Notes: generated from the letters alone by a model not told the origin. A DNA stretch of 64,000 nt from Chondrosia reniformis (GCA_947172415.1 OX359202.1:2516001-2580000); one strand, 5' to 3'. Counted from the stretch's first letter, positions 20,453-33,500 are shown. Numbers and translations are program-made.

Positions 20453-21125
20453 TCTACAGTACCTACCAAATCTACCAATTCTACAACATCTACATTATCT
20501 ACCGAATCTACAGCATCTACCGAATCTACAGTATCTACCAAATCTACAGTATCTACCAAATCTACAACATCTACAGTATCTACCGAATCTACAGTATTTA
20601 CTAATTCTACAACATCTACAGTATCTACTGAATCTACAGTATCTACTAATTCTACAACATCTACAGTATCTACCGAATCTACAGCATCTACATTATCTAC
20701 CAATTCTACAGCATCTACCAAATCTACAGTATCTACTGAATCTACAGTATCTACTAATTCTACAACATCTACAGTATCTACCGAATCTACAGCATCTACC
20801 AATTCTACAACATCTACAGTATCTACAGCATCTACCAATTCTACAGTATCTACCAAATCTACAGTATCTACCAAATCTACAGTATCTACCAAATCTACAG
20901 TATCTACCAAATCTACCAATTCTACAACATCTACAGTATCTACCAAATCTACAGTATCTACCAATTCTACAACATCTACCGAATCTACAGTATCTACCAA
21001 TTCTACAGCATCTACCAATTCTACAACATCTACAGTATCTCTACTAATTCTACAACATCTACAGTATCTACCAAATCTACAGCATCTACATTATCTACCA
21101 ATTCTACAGCATCTACCAATTATCT
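20453..21125 (-). repeat. Right minisatellite array of the MULE
   Basis: About 670 bp of ATCTACAGTATCTACC / AATTCTACAACATCTACAGT units, the reverse complement of the left array. It is open in several frames on both strands purely because the unit is a multiple of three. Confidence 0.95.
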
Positions 21126-21157
21126 ACATTACATATACATGCTCACTATATATCGGC

Positions 21158-21210
21158 CATTTTTCTTAGTATTACGTAAGATGCTAACTTCCTCTCTCTA
21201 ATGGCTAGTG
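21158..21210 (-). repeat. MULE right terminal inverted repeat (53 bp)
   Basis: CATTTTTCTTAGTATTACGT ... TCTCTAATGGCTAGTG; reverse complement identical to 16257-16309. Confidence 0.9.
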
Positions 21211-21249
21211 TTAGTGCTAACGATGGCTGCCATTTTACCAGTGAATTGC

Positions 21250-21292
21250 GTCCGGGGGCCTAAATTCCTAGGAAATTAGCCCCCCCCCGGAC
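21250..21292. repeat. GC-rich near-perfect palindrome in the BLTP1 5' region
   Basis: GTCCGGGGGCCTAAATTCCT facing AGGAAATTAGCCCCCCCCCGGAC. The centre is CCTAGG and the stem reaches about 20 pairs with a few bulged C residues. It lies 84 bp before the BLTP1 start codon, in what should be the promoter or 5' UTR. Whether it acts as a hairpin in RNA or is an old element is unknown. Confidence 0.7.
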
Positions 21293-21375
21293 CCTAATGA
21301 CGGGGTTATTGCGTTGTTACTCGTACACCGTAAGCCGATGACGAGTTGTAGTCAAATGTTGGTTTAGCGGGAGAC

Positions 21376-21553
21376 ATGGAGTTGAACGTCTCAGAAGCCC
21401 ACTCTCTGCCTAGGCAAAGGGTATCAGTCGCTGTTCCAGTAGTTTTGTCTGTGTTTTGGATAGTATTATATATGATTCTTTGGTCAAAACTTCTTGCACG
21501 TGTACTGACGTTCATAGTCAAGTTTCCTTGTAAAAAGGCCTCTATTTCAATAG
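21376..21553 (+). CDS. BLTP1: BLTP1 exon 1: start codon, ER membrane anchor
   Basis: [14 protein letters not shown], then a hydrophobic segment ([20 protein letters not shown]), then the SISIG entry into the first repeat. It matches the N-terminal anchor and IHIG of human BLTP1. Ends in phase 1 at a GTAATA donor. The first in-frame Met after the palindrome is chosen as start. Confidence 0.85.
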
Positions 21554-24500
21554 GTAATATAGTTATTATATGGATATTTTGAATGGATATACTCGAGTTA
21601 TTTGGTTCTTGTGGCACTGCCTTCAAGTATATAAGCATGTCATATAGTGTATCAAGTCATTTGTTTGCTTTAAAAGTGTTTTCTATATATTTCACGTAGG
21701 TTCCTTAAGAGTCAGTCTGTTTGCTGGGAGGCTTTTATTTAAGGATTTTATTTTGATTGATGCCGAGAAGTCTTTTAGGTAATTTTTAGTTATTCGATCA
21801 TCTCTAAAATTTGGGATATCCAAAATTTGTATAATTTGCGTGATTTGTTAGGAAGTAGAATGGTACTCATTGTGTGCTGTAGGTTTCATGTAGACCCATT
21901 ATTTACTTGCGTAGTCCAGACCCACTATTTTGCTATTATATGTATTTATTTGATGATGTCATACCGTCTGTGAGATAGGGTCTCGAAATTGGATTATAGC
22001 TGTAGCAAATTTGGGCAGTGTTGGCACCTGATATTTAATTTGGGATGCTGTAATCACATAGTGGGAAACTATGTTGACAGAGGAGGATACCTTTAGCATC
22101 CTGAAGGGTTTAATATTGGAGGTTTTTGTTAAAAGCACTGCCAGTCAGTTACTACAGCAGGTTTTAATGAATTTAGGTGTGGGATGTGGTACTTGATGGT
22201 GATGTTGAAAGGTCCAGTGGTGAACTTGATGATACTTCAGGAGAGTTCTCTGGGTTTAAATATGTGGTTCCAGTGGGTACCTTGGTGATAAGGAGAGGGA
22301 TATTGAGAACATCGTGGAGGGACTGAGTAGTTTTGATGGTGATCAGGCTCATATAGAAGATATTTATGGCCAATTGACTAGTCTGATGTTTAGTGGGCTA
22401 CAAAGGTTAGGTGTCATCCCATGAGCACTTCTAGATGGAAGCACAGAAGAATATGAAGAGCCGAATATGAGGAAATCATTTTATCAAGCTGAGCATGCAT
22501 GGCTAAGAACTAAAGACAGTGACAGGTAGAAAGTACAAAAGGATGAATTTAATTGCTACTTGGAGAGCTTATGTGAGGGCCGTTAGAGGCTCCAAAAAGA
22601 GGTTTCTTCGGTCTCAACAGCAAACCCTGGAGAACCTATTGGGTAATCCCAAGAGGCGGTGGAGGGCGGCCAAAAAGCTGGGCATTGCTTGTAGGAATAG
22701 GTCAGTAGGGGGTCTTGGCAAAGTTTGTGACAACAATACAGTTGGTGAGTTAGGGTCTGGTGAATAGCATATGCTGATTTTGTCTTGAGCCACTGGAACA
22801 TGGTGGCTCATTAATATTCAGTTATCATCGATACCTATTGGTTAGGGCCTGATTTCTGAGGTGTTTCAGGATATGACCAAGATGATACCCTGTAACACAA
22901 GAAGTCAAGGTTTAACCTGTTTTTAGCGTATCATTTGAAGAAAACATCCTGGTTGATAATCATATAGTTGTGAACTATATGATAATCTGGGATTGCCCGG
23001 AAAATAAGCTGGGTCCTGTGTCCCGGATGAAAGGCTACTTATCTTGGTTATTTAAAGTTTTAACCTCCAACAGAAAAATACTTGTTATAACCACTTTACT
23101 TACCTCGCTGCGACGACTTTCAACACTTTTGTTCTGTGCAAAACCAGACGGAAATAGTCTTTACAATTGAAGGTTCAAGGCGCTGCAAAATATACCGTAA
23201 ATTTGACACGGAAACCTGCAGTCCACCTGGTCGACCTTGACAAATGGAAAATTGCTTCAGTTTTGATGGCAAGTACTAGTAGATATAGTGATTATTCTTT
23301 TCTTCTCAGCCCAAAGCGTCCAAAGCGACAGTATCACTTTGATACTTCATGAACTGGAATTCATGAATTAGAGGCATCAAAAGAAGTTTAAAAGGAGACA
23401 AGTTTGCATGTTGCATTCTTTGCTCGGACTTCAACGTTTCTCATGGAGGTCAAAACGATGTTACTGCTCATGTCAGTGGAAAAAGGCACGAGGTTATTGC
23501 ACAGTCATCTAGCAGTACAAAGCCTTTTATGTCCTTTTCAGCCAGTCTGCACTGCAGCAGACGATTCAGTGGAAGCTCAGTGGGCTTTGTTTGTAGCTAA
23601 GCGTAACTTAGCCTTCTTAACGAGTGATCATACCAGCAGGATGTTCTCTAAGATGTTTCCCGATTCCAAGACTGTGAGCAACTTTGGATGTGGACGTACC
23701 AAGACAACGTCAATTGTGAAGGAGATCCTAGCACCTCATTATCATGAGAAGACTATCCAGTTTATATCAAATCCCCAGATAGAATAGATGAATCCAATGA
23801 CAAAACAGACAAATCAAATTTTGATAAAGCCATGGCTTTCATGTCTGACAACACAAATGTAACGAAAGGTGCTAGATCTGATGTTCAAAAGTTGATCTCA
23901 ACAGAAAATCCTGCTTTTTTGATGTAGGATGTATCTGTCACTCGGCTGATTTCAATGTACAAGCTGGTATGAAAGCACTACCTGTTAACATTGATCAACT
24001 CTTTGTGGGCATTTTCTATTATTTCTGTCACAGTAGCAAAAGAAAGCGTGAATTTGAAGAACTATGGCACAGCTTGTTCATATGTGAACCATGCAGGGGT
24101 TATTCTTAAGCACTCACCAACACGTTGGCTGAGCCTACTCATATTTGTTGACCGTTACTTGAGACAACTGGATGATCTGCTTTTGTATTCAATTCTGCAG
24201 TGAAGCTGCAAGCAACAAGGTTCTGAGCATTGTTGACAAACTTCAGAATCCTCTAACAAGACCACTTATCCCCTTTCTTTCCCACATACTACCATCAATG
24301 GACTGCTTTTCACATGATTTTCAGTAGTCAACTGAAAATACAACATGTGAGCTGTACACAGCAATGTCCAAACAGATTCGCCTTTATGCAACAAATTTAC
24401 TAAATGCATCTGCTATCCTCAATGCTGCTGATGACCTAAGCAAGCTTCGTTTTCTATAGAGAATCAGCTGAGTGATGAAAGCTTGGGAATTGGGACTAAC

Positions 24501-27500
24501 ACATGCATGTACATCTCTCAGCTGGAAGAAGAAGAAGAAGACATCTCACCCTTTTCCAGAGTGTGTGATGCTTCTACGTACAGACCATCCAGAAAATGCT
24601 CAAGCAATTTCCATTTGGTGACAGCCTGCTGAAAGATTTGGGCCAGACAGGGTACATCCGTATACCGTTGAAACTGTTGTCAAATTGGCAAAGCATTTCC
24701 CTCAGCTTAGGTTAGATGATCCACAATCATTTGATTTTCTCAGAGAAGAATTTATGGATTTACTCCTTAGTCCAGGAGACCTTCCTCCCCCAGTTACGTA
24801 TGCTGCTGCAGATGGATCCAAAACACCAAGGGCAGGTTAATTTTGGTTGGATGTCAGTAAATTGGTAGCTTGCAGTTTAGTTCTCTGTATCATCTGATGT
24901 CTGGCCTCCTCTCCATTCCATGTTCCAATGCTGAGTCAGAGAGATGTTGAGCAAGATCCATACTGACCAAAGAGCGAACCTTGATCAATTTTCAGTTGAT
25001 GTCTTTGAAATCTAACTGTGATAACTGTTGTTTTGATGTGAAGTTTGATGATGATTTGTTAGCCAAATGTAAGAAGGCAACTTATGTTTCTTACGTAAAT
25101 AGAATCACTTAGTTTTTTGAGAATACTTGCATGCTTTTCAGTGGTTGCTCTATTATTAGTGACTATTATACATCAATTCCATACATTCCATATTACTTTA
25201 TCAATATCTTTAAATATAATGTGATGTGGGTGACACAATACGGTACCATATTATACTGGTCAGCATAATTATGTCAGGTGACCCTGAAGTTAGCTTTGGA
25301 AAGTTGGCAACTATGTAATTAATCATAATACCTAAGTGGCCTTTATAACACCTCGGAAGTGGTCTATGATGCCTGATTTATCATACTTTTGGCTCCTTTG
25401 ATCTTTAGCCTACCTCCCTGTTACATAATGATATTCATAGCAGATAATGGGTTAAGACTGGAGAAGGCGCTGACAGTGGCCTAGTACAGTGTATGCAGAG
25501 AGGTTTATGGAAGTAGCCAGCTTAGCCAGGAAGGCAACTGAAAAAAGGCTACTAAGTTAGTATAAGAGAGGGACAGAAAATGTAACGGTGTATACATATA
25601 CTGTTTGGTTGTGTACTGTATGTACAGTATATACAGTATCTGTCTCTCTCTTTGGCTGTCTTCCTATCCCTTATCCCTCTCTTCATACTAGGCTACCATT
25701 CATACCTTCTCAGTTCCTAACATATTACATGCATTATCATTGTTTCTATGGTAATTGAATATTCATGAATCACCAAGCTCCAGTAGCTCAGAATAAATTA
25801 ATGTAGGTTATTTATCAAACCATAACTGACTGACCATGCTACATTATTATATAAATATGGAGGCAAGTTGGCGGTCTGTGTTACAGACTAATATGTGCTG
25901 TTACACTGTTTGATTGATGTGTTGTGGTTGATCAGCTATATAAGTACAGTAAGATATCAATTATTAACAATATTTTGGATATTTAATCTTGTCACCTTGC
26001 AGGCAAATTATTTTCAGTTTGATACAAATAAAAATGGGTAATGCTCAGTAGAATGTATCAAATCAGAAAGGAGCGACTTCTTTGTTACTATGCAGTTGAC
26101 CATAAACTTTTTGTCTCTGTATATCTGTCTGTCTGTCCGTCATTGAAATTAGCTTCACATAACTTTTAAGCCTAAAATCAACTTTTGGTGTTATATTGAA
26201 TTGATAAATTGCCATAAGGCCACTCCAAATTAGACTTTACTTTCCCGTCCCCCCCAGGTGCCAAAAAGCATACAGGAGGGAGGGCATTTTCTATAATTCA
26301 TTATTTCATTATTTTACAATAATAGTGTATGCAAGAAGGTAAATGGACAGGAAGTGTATAAATATATAGTCTTTAATGTATATTATTAATTAAAAATCGT
26401 CCACGAAAGAAAAGCATCCGAGTGCAACTAACATCAAAATGCTTGTGTTTAGAGTGCAACTAACATTAAAAATGCTTGTGTTTACCAGCGTCATAGTCTT
26501 CACATCGCTGTAGGACTAGATGTAGGAGACGACGAGGCAAATGTGACAACGAGCACACACACTACACATGCTTCACACACCGCAAAACACTTTAATAGGG
26601 TTTTTACAATGGGTAATTCTGGTATAACTGGTATATAATAAAAATAACAGACAAAAATGAAAAAAGGAGGTGGCTTCCTGTAATGCATGCGGGCGGTGGA
26701 CGGGAAACTAAAGTGTAATTTGGAGTGACCTAATATAGATGTTTACAATTAAATAATGTCTGTGTATAAGTAGAGAAATAGTATTATCTTCTTAAAGTGC
26801 TCAAAAGAATATCCTATCTTAAAAACCCCATTTTAATTATTTGTTGACAAAAAAGTCTTTGCTATTTGTATAGTATAAAAGAGGTCATTTTCGATGTTAT
26901 GTAGTTATATAACATTCATAGCAGCTAAGTATTTATAAGCGTGTCATGCAAGCATATTATGAAAGTGGTTCTGGATATACTTAAGTGTTTCCGTTATTTG
27001 AGTTAGGCCACTCCAGGGTGGCCATGAGTTTTAAACTTGAATCACTTGTTTTGTATGTACTAGTTAGCTAAAACTACTATTATTACTTCTCAATTCCTGT
27101 TTTTTTAGAATTAAAGATGGATTCATTTCTTTTCCTTGGTGGTCTCTATTTGATAGCATTCCCCAGCCTTCATGTAAGTTTCTTCTTAAGGGATTATACA
27201 GCAGAAAGACACTCCTGTTTTTTTTTTTCTGTAGCAACAACCACAGGAAAGGTTATTTTATCAGATGTGCCAAGTGTGTGCTTAAATAGTTTTCATTTTC
27301 ATTGGTACCACAGGTTAGCCTTGACCATAATCACCTAGCTAATTATCAATTTCTTGTATTGGTAATGAAAATTAGTATCAATTAGATGCCACTCTCGATT
27401 ACTTGCTGCTCTCGAATTGTCCGGGTATGTTGAACGAAATAGTCGCCGCTCTTGAATACTAGCTATGGCTAATATTCGAGTAGCACGTGTGCATGTGAAC

Positions 27501-30500
27501 AAACCTCGTGACTCGATGGCAACATCTGCGAAGAGGTCTAATTCCTTGAGCTCTGAATCCGGTGCATTGCAGTGTCTCATCAGATTGACCTACTGGCGTC
27601 TGCAGTCACTCCACCTTCCTTGATTATCTTTTAAAAGGGTTATCTTTCGACTTTTAGGGCATCTAAAGACACAGTTTTTCTTGCTTCTTCTTGCTGTCAA
27701 ATGTTTCGACCCTGAAGCTCTTCTTCAGTGACTGCTGTTGGTCTGCAGGTGTCTTATCTTAAAGGCATCATTTTCTGCCATTTTCAATTACCTAATCAAT
27801 GATGTCATCCATTACATCATTTCCGGAAGTAGGAGAAGAAAAGGGAGCACTCATAAAAAGTGGTTTCCAACCGCTTCTAAATATAATTCCTTGATCCAGG
27901 TTCATTCTAACATTGTTGGATCTTCAAGGCTTTCTTTAATTCTTCTTTTTTACCAATTCTTCTCCCTCTCCACCACTCTGGCTTGGCTCCACTAAATTGG
28001 ATGACCAGTTTTCAGGGAGTGAATGGCTAGGCCATTGTTCACATCCCCTATCCTGACAGCACGTTTGTGCTCTGCCATCCTGACTTTAGCATTCTTCCTG
28101 TCTCTCCTGTGTACACTGCAGGGCATCTAGAACAAGGGATCTGGTAAACAACGCCTTTTATGATCATGGCAGTTGTGATAAAGAGCTGTTTTCCTTGAAA
28201 TACATTTCTCGTGTTTCAGCATCTTACATGGAAGATTGTTTGCTAAATCAGGCTATGGACATAGACGCCAAAATTAAATTTACCAGAGAAGGGCTCAGGT
28301 TAGTATTAAACGCTTAGTTTTCATTTTGAGATTAATATTGTTGTCTGGTGACGTTGAAATCAACCCTGGGCCGGCAGGAGCTTGCCCATTATGTCAAAAG
28401 GCATTTGCTCAACATCATTTTGGTGTACTTTGTGATCTTTGTAACAAGTAGTTTCATACAAACTGTGCTCTAATACCAGTTGATCGCCATCAGATAATGA
28501 AACATCAATCGTCTATTTGGTTTTATTTTGATTGTGAGAAACGGTGATTGTATAGAACGAAGAGATGTGCATTTGTAATACGTGATCATGAATATTACGC
28601 ATTACCTAATATTGCTAAACTAAGAAGAGTCATGAAAGAACACATTTCTACAACACATTAGCACTCTTCATTCTAACCAAAGAGTATAAGAAGTGAGGTC
28701 ATGAACTGTGTTCACATGTATTTTAGCAGTATATATTTTATATGACATTTAGGAAATGTTGGACCACATAATAATTGATTCTTCCTGAAAGGTTGCCTTG
28801 GCATGCTAACGGTTTAATCTCAGAATGGCTGTATACTTTGAAAATTTAATAATGGATATATAAATTTGCTTTCTTACTGTTGAATTTTAAGTGTATTTTA
28901 GTCATGATTTCATACACCTTTTTCCATTCTCATGACTACTATTTATGCATGATAGATCTTAGAAGGTCTCTATGCTTTTCTATCGTAGGAGTGTGTTCTT
29001 TGTTTATATTATCACCATTGTAGCTGAAACTATGTGTTAGTTTTACCTTTCAAGGCCTCACCCCATTCATAGTTATTCATCTATCTTGTGCTGTACTTTT
29101 GTGATTGTGTATACAAGTACAGATTGCTGCATAAGCCAGTGAGTAGAAATAGACCTGTAACCCAACCACAGTATCAAAATTTGTGCAAGGTAATTTTGAT
29201 ACCAAAAAATCCCTAGTTAATACATACCTTATTGTAATAGCTGTCATCTATGAAACAGTCAAATGTTTTATAATGGACATTTTGGGGAGATTTTGAACTT
29301 TTTTTAGATTATGTCCATTTTTAATTAACCTTTATAAATGTTCACATTATTTTGAGGTGTGAAGGCTTGCCTTATACATTTATCATGATCATTCCACTTT
29401 CACATATATATTTGGTAGACCAACTTCACATAAAAAAATATTTTTCCAGCCGTTTAAGCAGTAGATATACAAGTTAAGTAAAACATTTAAAAATGAAGTT
29501 ATAAGTAGGGATGGCACTATAACAGTGATCAGCACATCTAGAAAAAGTAACAAAACAAGACAATGATCATATGGTGAGGCAAACATGCAGAAGTGGTATG
29601 CTGAAACTTAACTACACACGTCACTTCTATGTTTAGGCGCATCATGGATATACTAGAAGTAGGGATGGATGTGCTCAAACATAGAAGTGATGTGTATAGT
29701 TAAGTTTCAGCATGCCACTTCTGCATGTTTGCCTTACCATATGATCATTGTCTTGTTTCGTTACTTTTTCTAGATGTGCCAATCACTGTTATAGTGCCAT
29801 CCCTACTTTTAACTTCATTTTTGAATGTTTTCATGTAACTTGTATTGCCCCTTTTTTCTTGTTAACATTTCAATTGAATTAAATTATAATGGGACTGCTT
29901 AGCCAGTGCAGGGTACTTTACTAAGTTTCCATAAATATATAGCTACATGCAGTAAAACAGAGTCCAAACAAGAAAAAACAATACATTCAGTAACTAAGTG
30001 ATAATTTAGCTAATCTGTAAGATATGGCAGATTTACCAAAATTGGCACGGACTTTGTTCAAAACTAGACACTTATTTGCTGATGCTCTTGTGGCATAATT
30101 GTGACAGTCACCATTAGGCTTAGCCAGATCATAGAAGTATGATGTTACATTCTGGTTCTGTATTGAATGGAGAAGACGTCTAAGATGGAGGCTCCTGATT
30201 TCCTCCAGTGACAACCAACCAAGCTGAGCTCGTGCATCAGAAGCTGAAGAAGACTTTGATCGCTTTAGAATAATTGTAGCTGCAAAGGCCTGAGCCAGTT
30301 GCAAACAATTAACCTGAGTTTTAAAACAAGTATTCCACACGAGGGAGCAGTAGTTAAAATAAAAAGCAATCTTAGTCCAGTAGAAAGTAATAAGGACTTT
30401 TCGGGGAAGAAATCTAGATATTCTGTGCAATAATCTAAGGTTACTACTTATAGGCTTCAAAATGTTATCAATATGAAAATGCCATTTAAGAGGGATTCAT

Positions 30501-33500
30501 TGGCAAACACAACCTGACTTTGCTGGCTAAGGTAGGAGTAAAGGAGAAGACACAGGGATATTGATAGGTGAAATTGTGTTTGCAGCTTGTGTAGAAGAAG
30601 GTCATGGTTTACAGAGTCAAAGGCTTTGAAATGTCCAAGAACACAACACCAATGTAGTCACCCCTGTCAAGGGTATTTGTGCCAAGAGTCCGTAAGCCTA
30701 AGTAGCAGAGATTGCGTAGAATGACCCTAGCTGTCTAAAACCTGATTGCAATGAGTACAGTAAATTGTTGGTTTCTAGGTGATATTTGAGATGGTCAGCA
30801 AGGTACATTTTCATACTTTACTGGCAGCAGGAAGGATTGAGATGGGTCGATAATTTGAACAGATATTAGGAGGACCATCTTTATGCAATGGATATACAAT
30901 AGCTGATTTCCATTGTGATGGAAATTTATGCTGTGAGATAGCACTATTAAAGATGGAGGTCAAAGGCAGACAAAGGTGCTCTGGAGCAGCTTTTAGGGTG
31001 ATGGAACTGTCAGTGTCACGGCCAGTAGATCATTTTAACTTCAAGCATTGAATTAATGCAGTACACCCCTGAGAAAACACAGGGGGGACATCAAGATCAA
31101 CAACAGATGCAAGTGCAGCTGACTGATTTGGATTTGAGATAACTGATGGAGAAGTCCATAAGTTTAGACTCTTTTTACAAACTTGGATGAAATGGGTATT
31201 TAGGTCACTTGCTGATGGAGTAGTGGATGACTTAGTACTGCAAGGATCGCCATTATTCATGAGGACCTTAAGAGAAGAAGAGAAAACCTTAAGAAGAAGA
31301 AGAAGAGGAAACATTTTATTGACTAAGTTTGGTTTGCTATGGTTTACGTAGATCTGGAGAAGGCATACAATAAAGTGGATAGGGGGTTGCTATGGCAGGT
31401 TATTGATGCATATAGAGTCAGAGGCAGACTAGCCAGAGCAGTGAAATCACTGTATGTGGGGTGTTAAGCCTGTGTCCGAGTGCTAGGAGAGAACTCTGAA
31501 TGGTTCAAAGTAAAACAAGGGGTGAGACAAGGGTGCGTAATGTCCCCATGGCTGTTCAACATCTTCATTGACAACACAATACTGGAGGCTAGAGAGAGTT
31601 TTGTCGGAGGAGTAGAACTGAGAGAAAATACAGTTCAGTTGCTGTTATTTGCGGAGGCACAGAAGCAGTATACAAGCACTGGAGATGAGATATTTGAGAA
31701 GAGTTGAAGGAGTTACTAGAGCAGACAGAGTGAGGAATGAAGACATTAGAAGGGAGCTGGATCAAGAAGCTGTACTCTCTGTAGTGGATAGGAAGAAGAA
31801 GGAATGGTACAAGAAAGTAACAGAAATACAAGAGGACAGACTGGTTAAGAGAGTGTTCTTAGATGAAGTATATACTTCGGTTTAGGATATTTAAGGGACC
31901 ATAATCATTAAAATTATGTCTGTATATACGTAGGTCCTGCAAAGCGACTAATTAAGGAATTTGATCGCGGGGGGGGGGGGGGGGGGGGTCAGTACCACCA
32001 AGTTTTTAACTCGAGTTACTTATTTATATACAGTGAATTTGAGACTTAATTAAAACATGGCGTTCAAAGAGACCCACTATTTGCCATGTACCGTCAAAAG
32101 TAACACGCTTCGGATAGAGCGCAAATGGATATGTATCTACACACACATGTATACACAAATGTGTATACGTACATATGTATGTATACATATATTATTAAAA
32201 TGTATTTTTTTATACTCGTATTCTTAAATTTACAGGGAAAGAACCTATCAACGTCTTGTGGAAACATTTAAGGAAGGCTTTACTGAAGAATTTGACACAC
32301 CAAACTAGTAAGAGAAATTGAGATTGTTTGTAGATATATGGGTTAACAGCTGACCTTGTTATGTTGGTCTGAGGGTGGTCAAAGTTTATGTAATTTTGCT
32401 CACAGTTAAGGTTTAGCGGTCTGTTTAAGTTAATCTCTGGGTATGCCACTTTGCTCCACCAGTCTTGATCAAAGTCCTTCACGTATTTAAACCTTACAGC
32501 ATGAACTAAGTAGTCTTGCAGGAGAGATCATTAATTATTCAATTTTAATAAGGAATAGGTTTGAATGCTGCGAGGAAAGAAGTTAGTTCTGTTGGACTAA
32601 AATTGATTACTCTAAGATGTAATTTTTTAGCAGCTCTTGGTATTCTAATCTTTGATTGTGGTTAAGGATGGATGGTATTGATTTTTTGAATATTGAATAA
32701 CTATTAACAATAATACTGAGATATTATACGACTGATTAGTTTTCGTAGTGTGACTTATATTTCTGTGCTAAAGAAACATTCAAATACCTACGGATATTTT
32801 GTTGCATAATTTGTGTTCCAGTATGTATGAAGAAAATGGATGACTAAAAGCTACATTTGAGCAGACTTTGGTGTAGGTACTCGGGACCTACACCATTGTA
32901 ACTAAATATATTCCTAAGGTAATTTTTGACACTATGAGAGAAGGAGCAGAAAGGAGCGATGACACAACAAAATAGGACACATATGACGCATGTAGAAGGG
33001 GAAACCTTTTGCTATAGCCCAACACCTGCAAGCTGTAGCAGGTTTGTAGCACTTATCAAATAACATCGAGTAAAAATGTTAAGAAACTCATGGGCACCTG
33101 GATGCCCCAAACTGGAACTCCTTGCTGGTTTTTAGTTTGCCAGCTTCTAACCCTCCTTTCTTTGTATATACTATATAGTTCCCTTACCTGGGAGAAGTAC
33201 ATTTCGAGGATAAATCTAGATCTCAGCAAGGTATGTGTAAGTGATTTAGAATGTGATTCCTAATGATGAACCATAAAGTAATCACTTTGTTTGTACTTCT
33301 TTTTCATATGTAGGGTTCCCTTACATTTGGGAATTTTAACATACCTTACTCACTTTTACTGTACTTTGAGAAAGCTAATGCTACATATACCTTTTCAAGT
33401 GTAAGCTTGATAGTTGATAGTCTAACAGCTTTTAATCCTTTTGTAATGTTTTATTTGTGTAGCCTCATAATCCCAAAGATGAGTATCTTTACACGGCTGT

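Larger units (their letters stand above)
16257..21210 (+). mobile_element. MULE (Mutator-like) element with minisatellite inner ends
   Basis: A 4,954-bp unit bounded by 53-bp terminal inverted repeats that I read as identical (16257-16309 and 21158-21210). Just inside each lies a GTAGAT-type minisatellite, in opposite orientations. The interior holds a MULE transposase C-terminal half with SWIM and PHD zinc fingers (18657-19821, +), a spliced gene on the opposite strand (about 17220-18650), a 30-bp array (17235-17515) and an 18-bp array (18685-18760). No 8-11 bp target duplication is visible (left flank CTGCTTGCT, right flank TTAGTGCTA), which is odd for such fresh ends. Its right end is 165 bp from the BLTP1 start codon. 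Confidence 0.75.

Noticed and set aside
20389..21169. Open frames of 209 and 254 codons across the right array
   Set aside because: Both strands are open with low-complexity STES/VDTV content; this is repeat periodicity, not selection.
16240..21225. Target-site duplication of the MULE
   Set aside because: The adjacent 9-mers CTGCTTGCT and TTAGTGCTA do not match, and shifting by a few bases does not help.
22070..22140. Possible BLTP1 exon reading [12 protein letters not shown]
   Set aside because: No acceptor and donor give the required phases, and 21700-21778 fills the same protein segment perfectly.
27117..27338. 73-codon frame starting MDSFLFLGG
   Set aside because: It overlaps BLTP1 exons 3 and 4 in the wrong frame; the exon frame matches the family and splices in phase.
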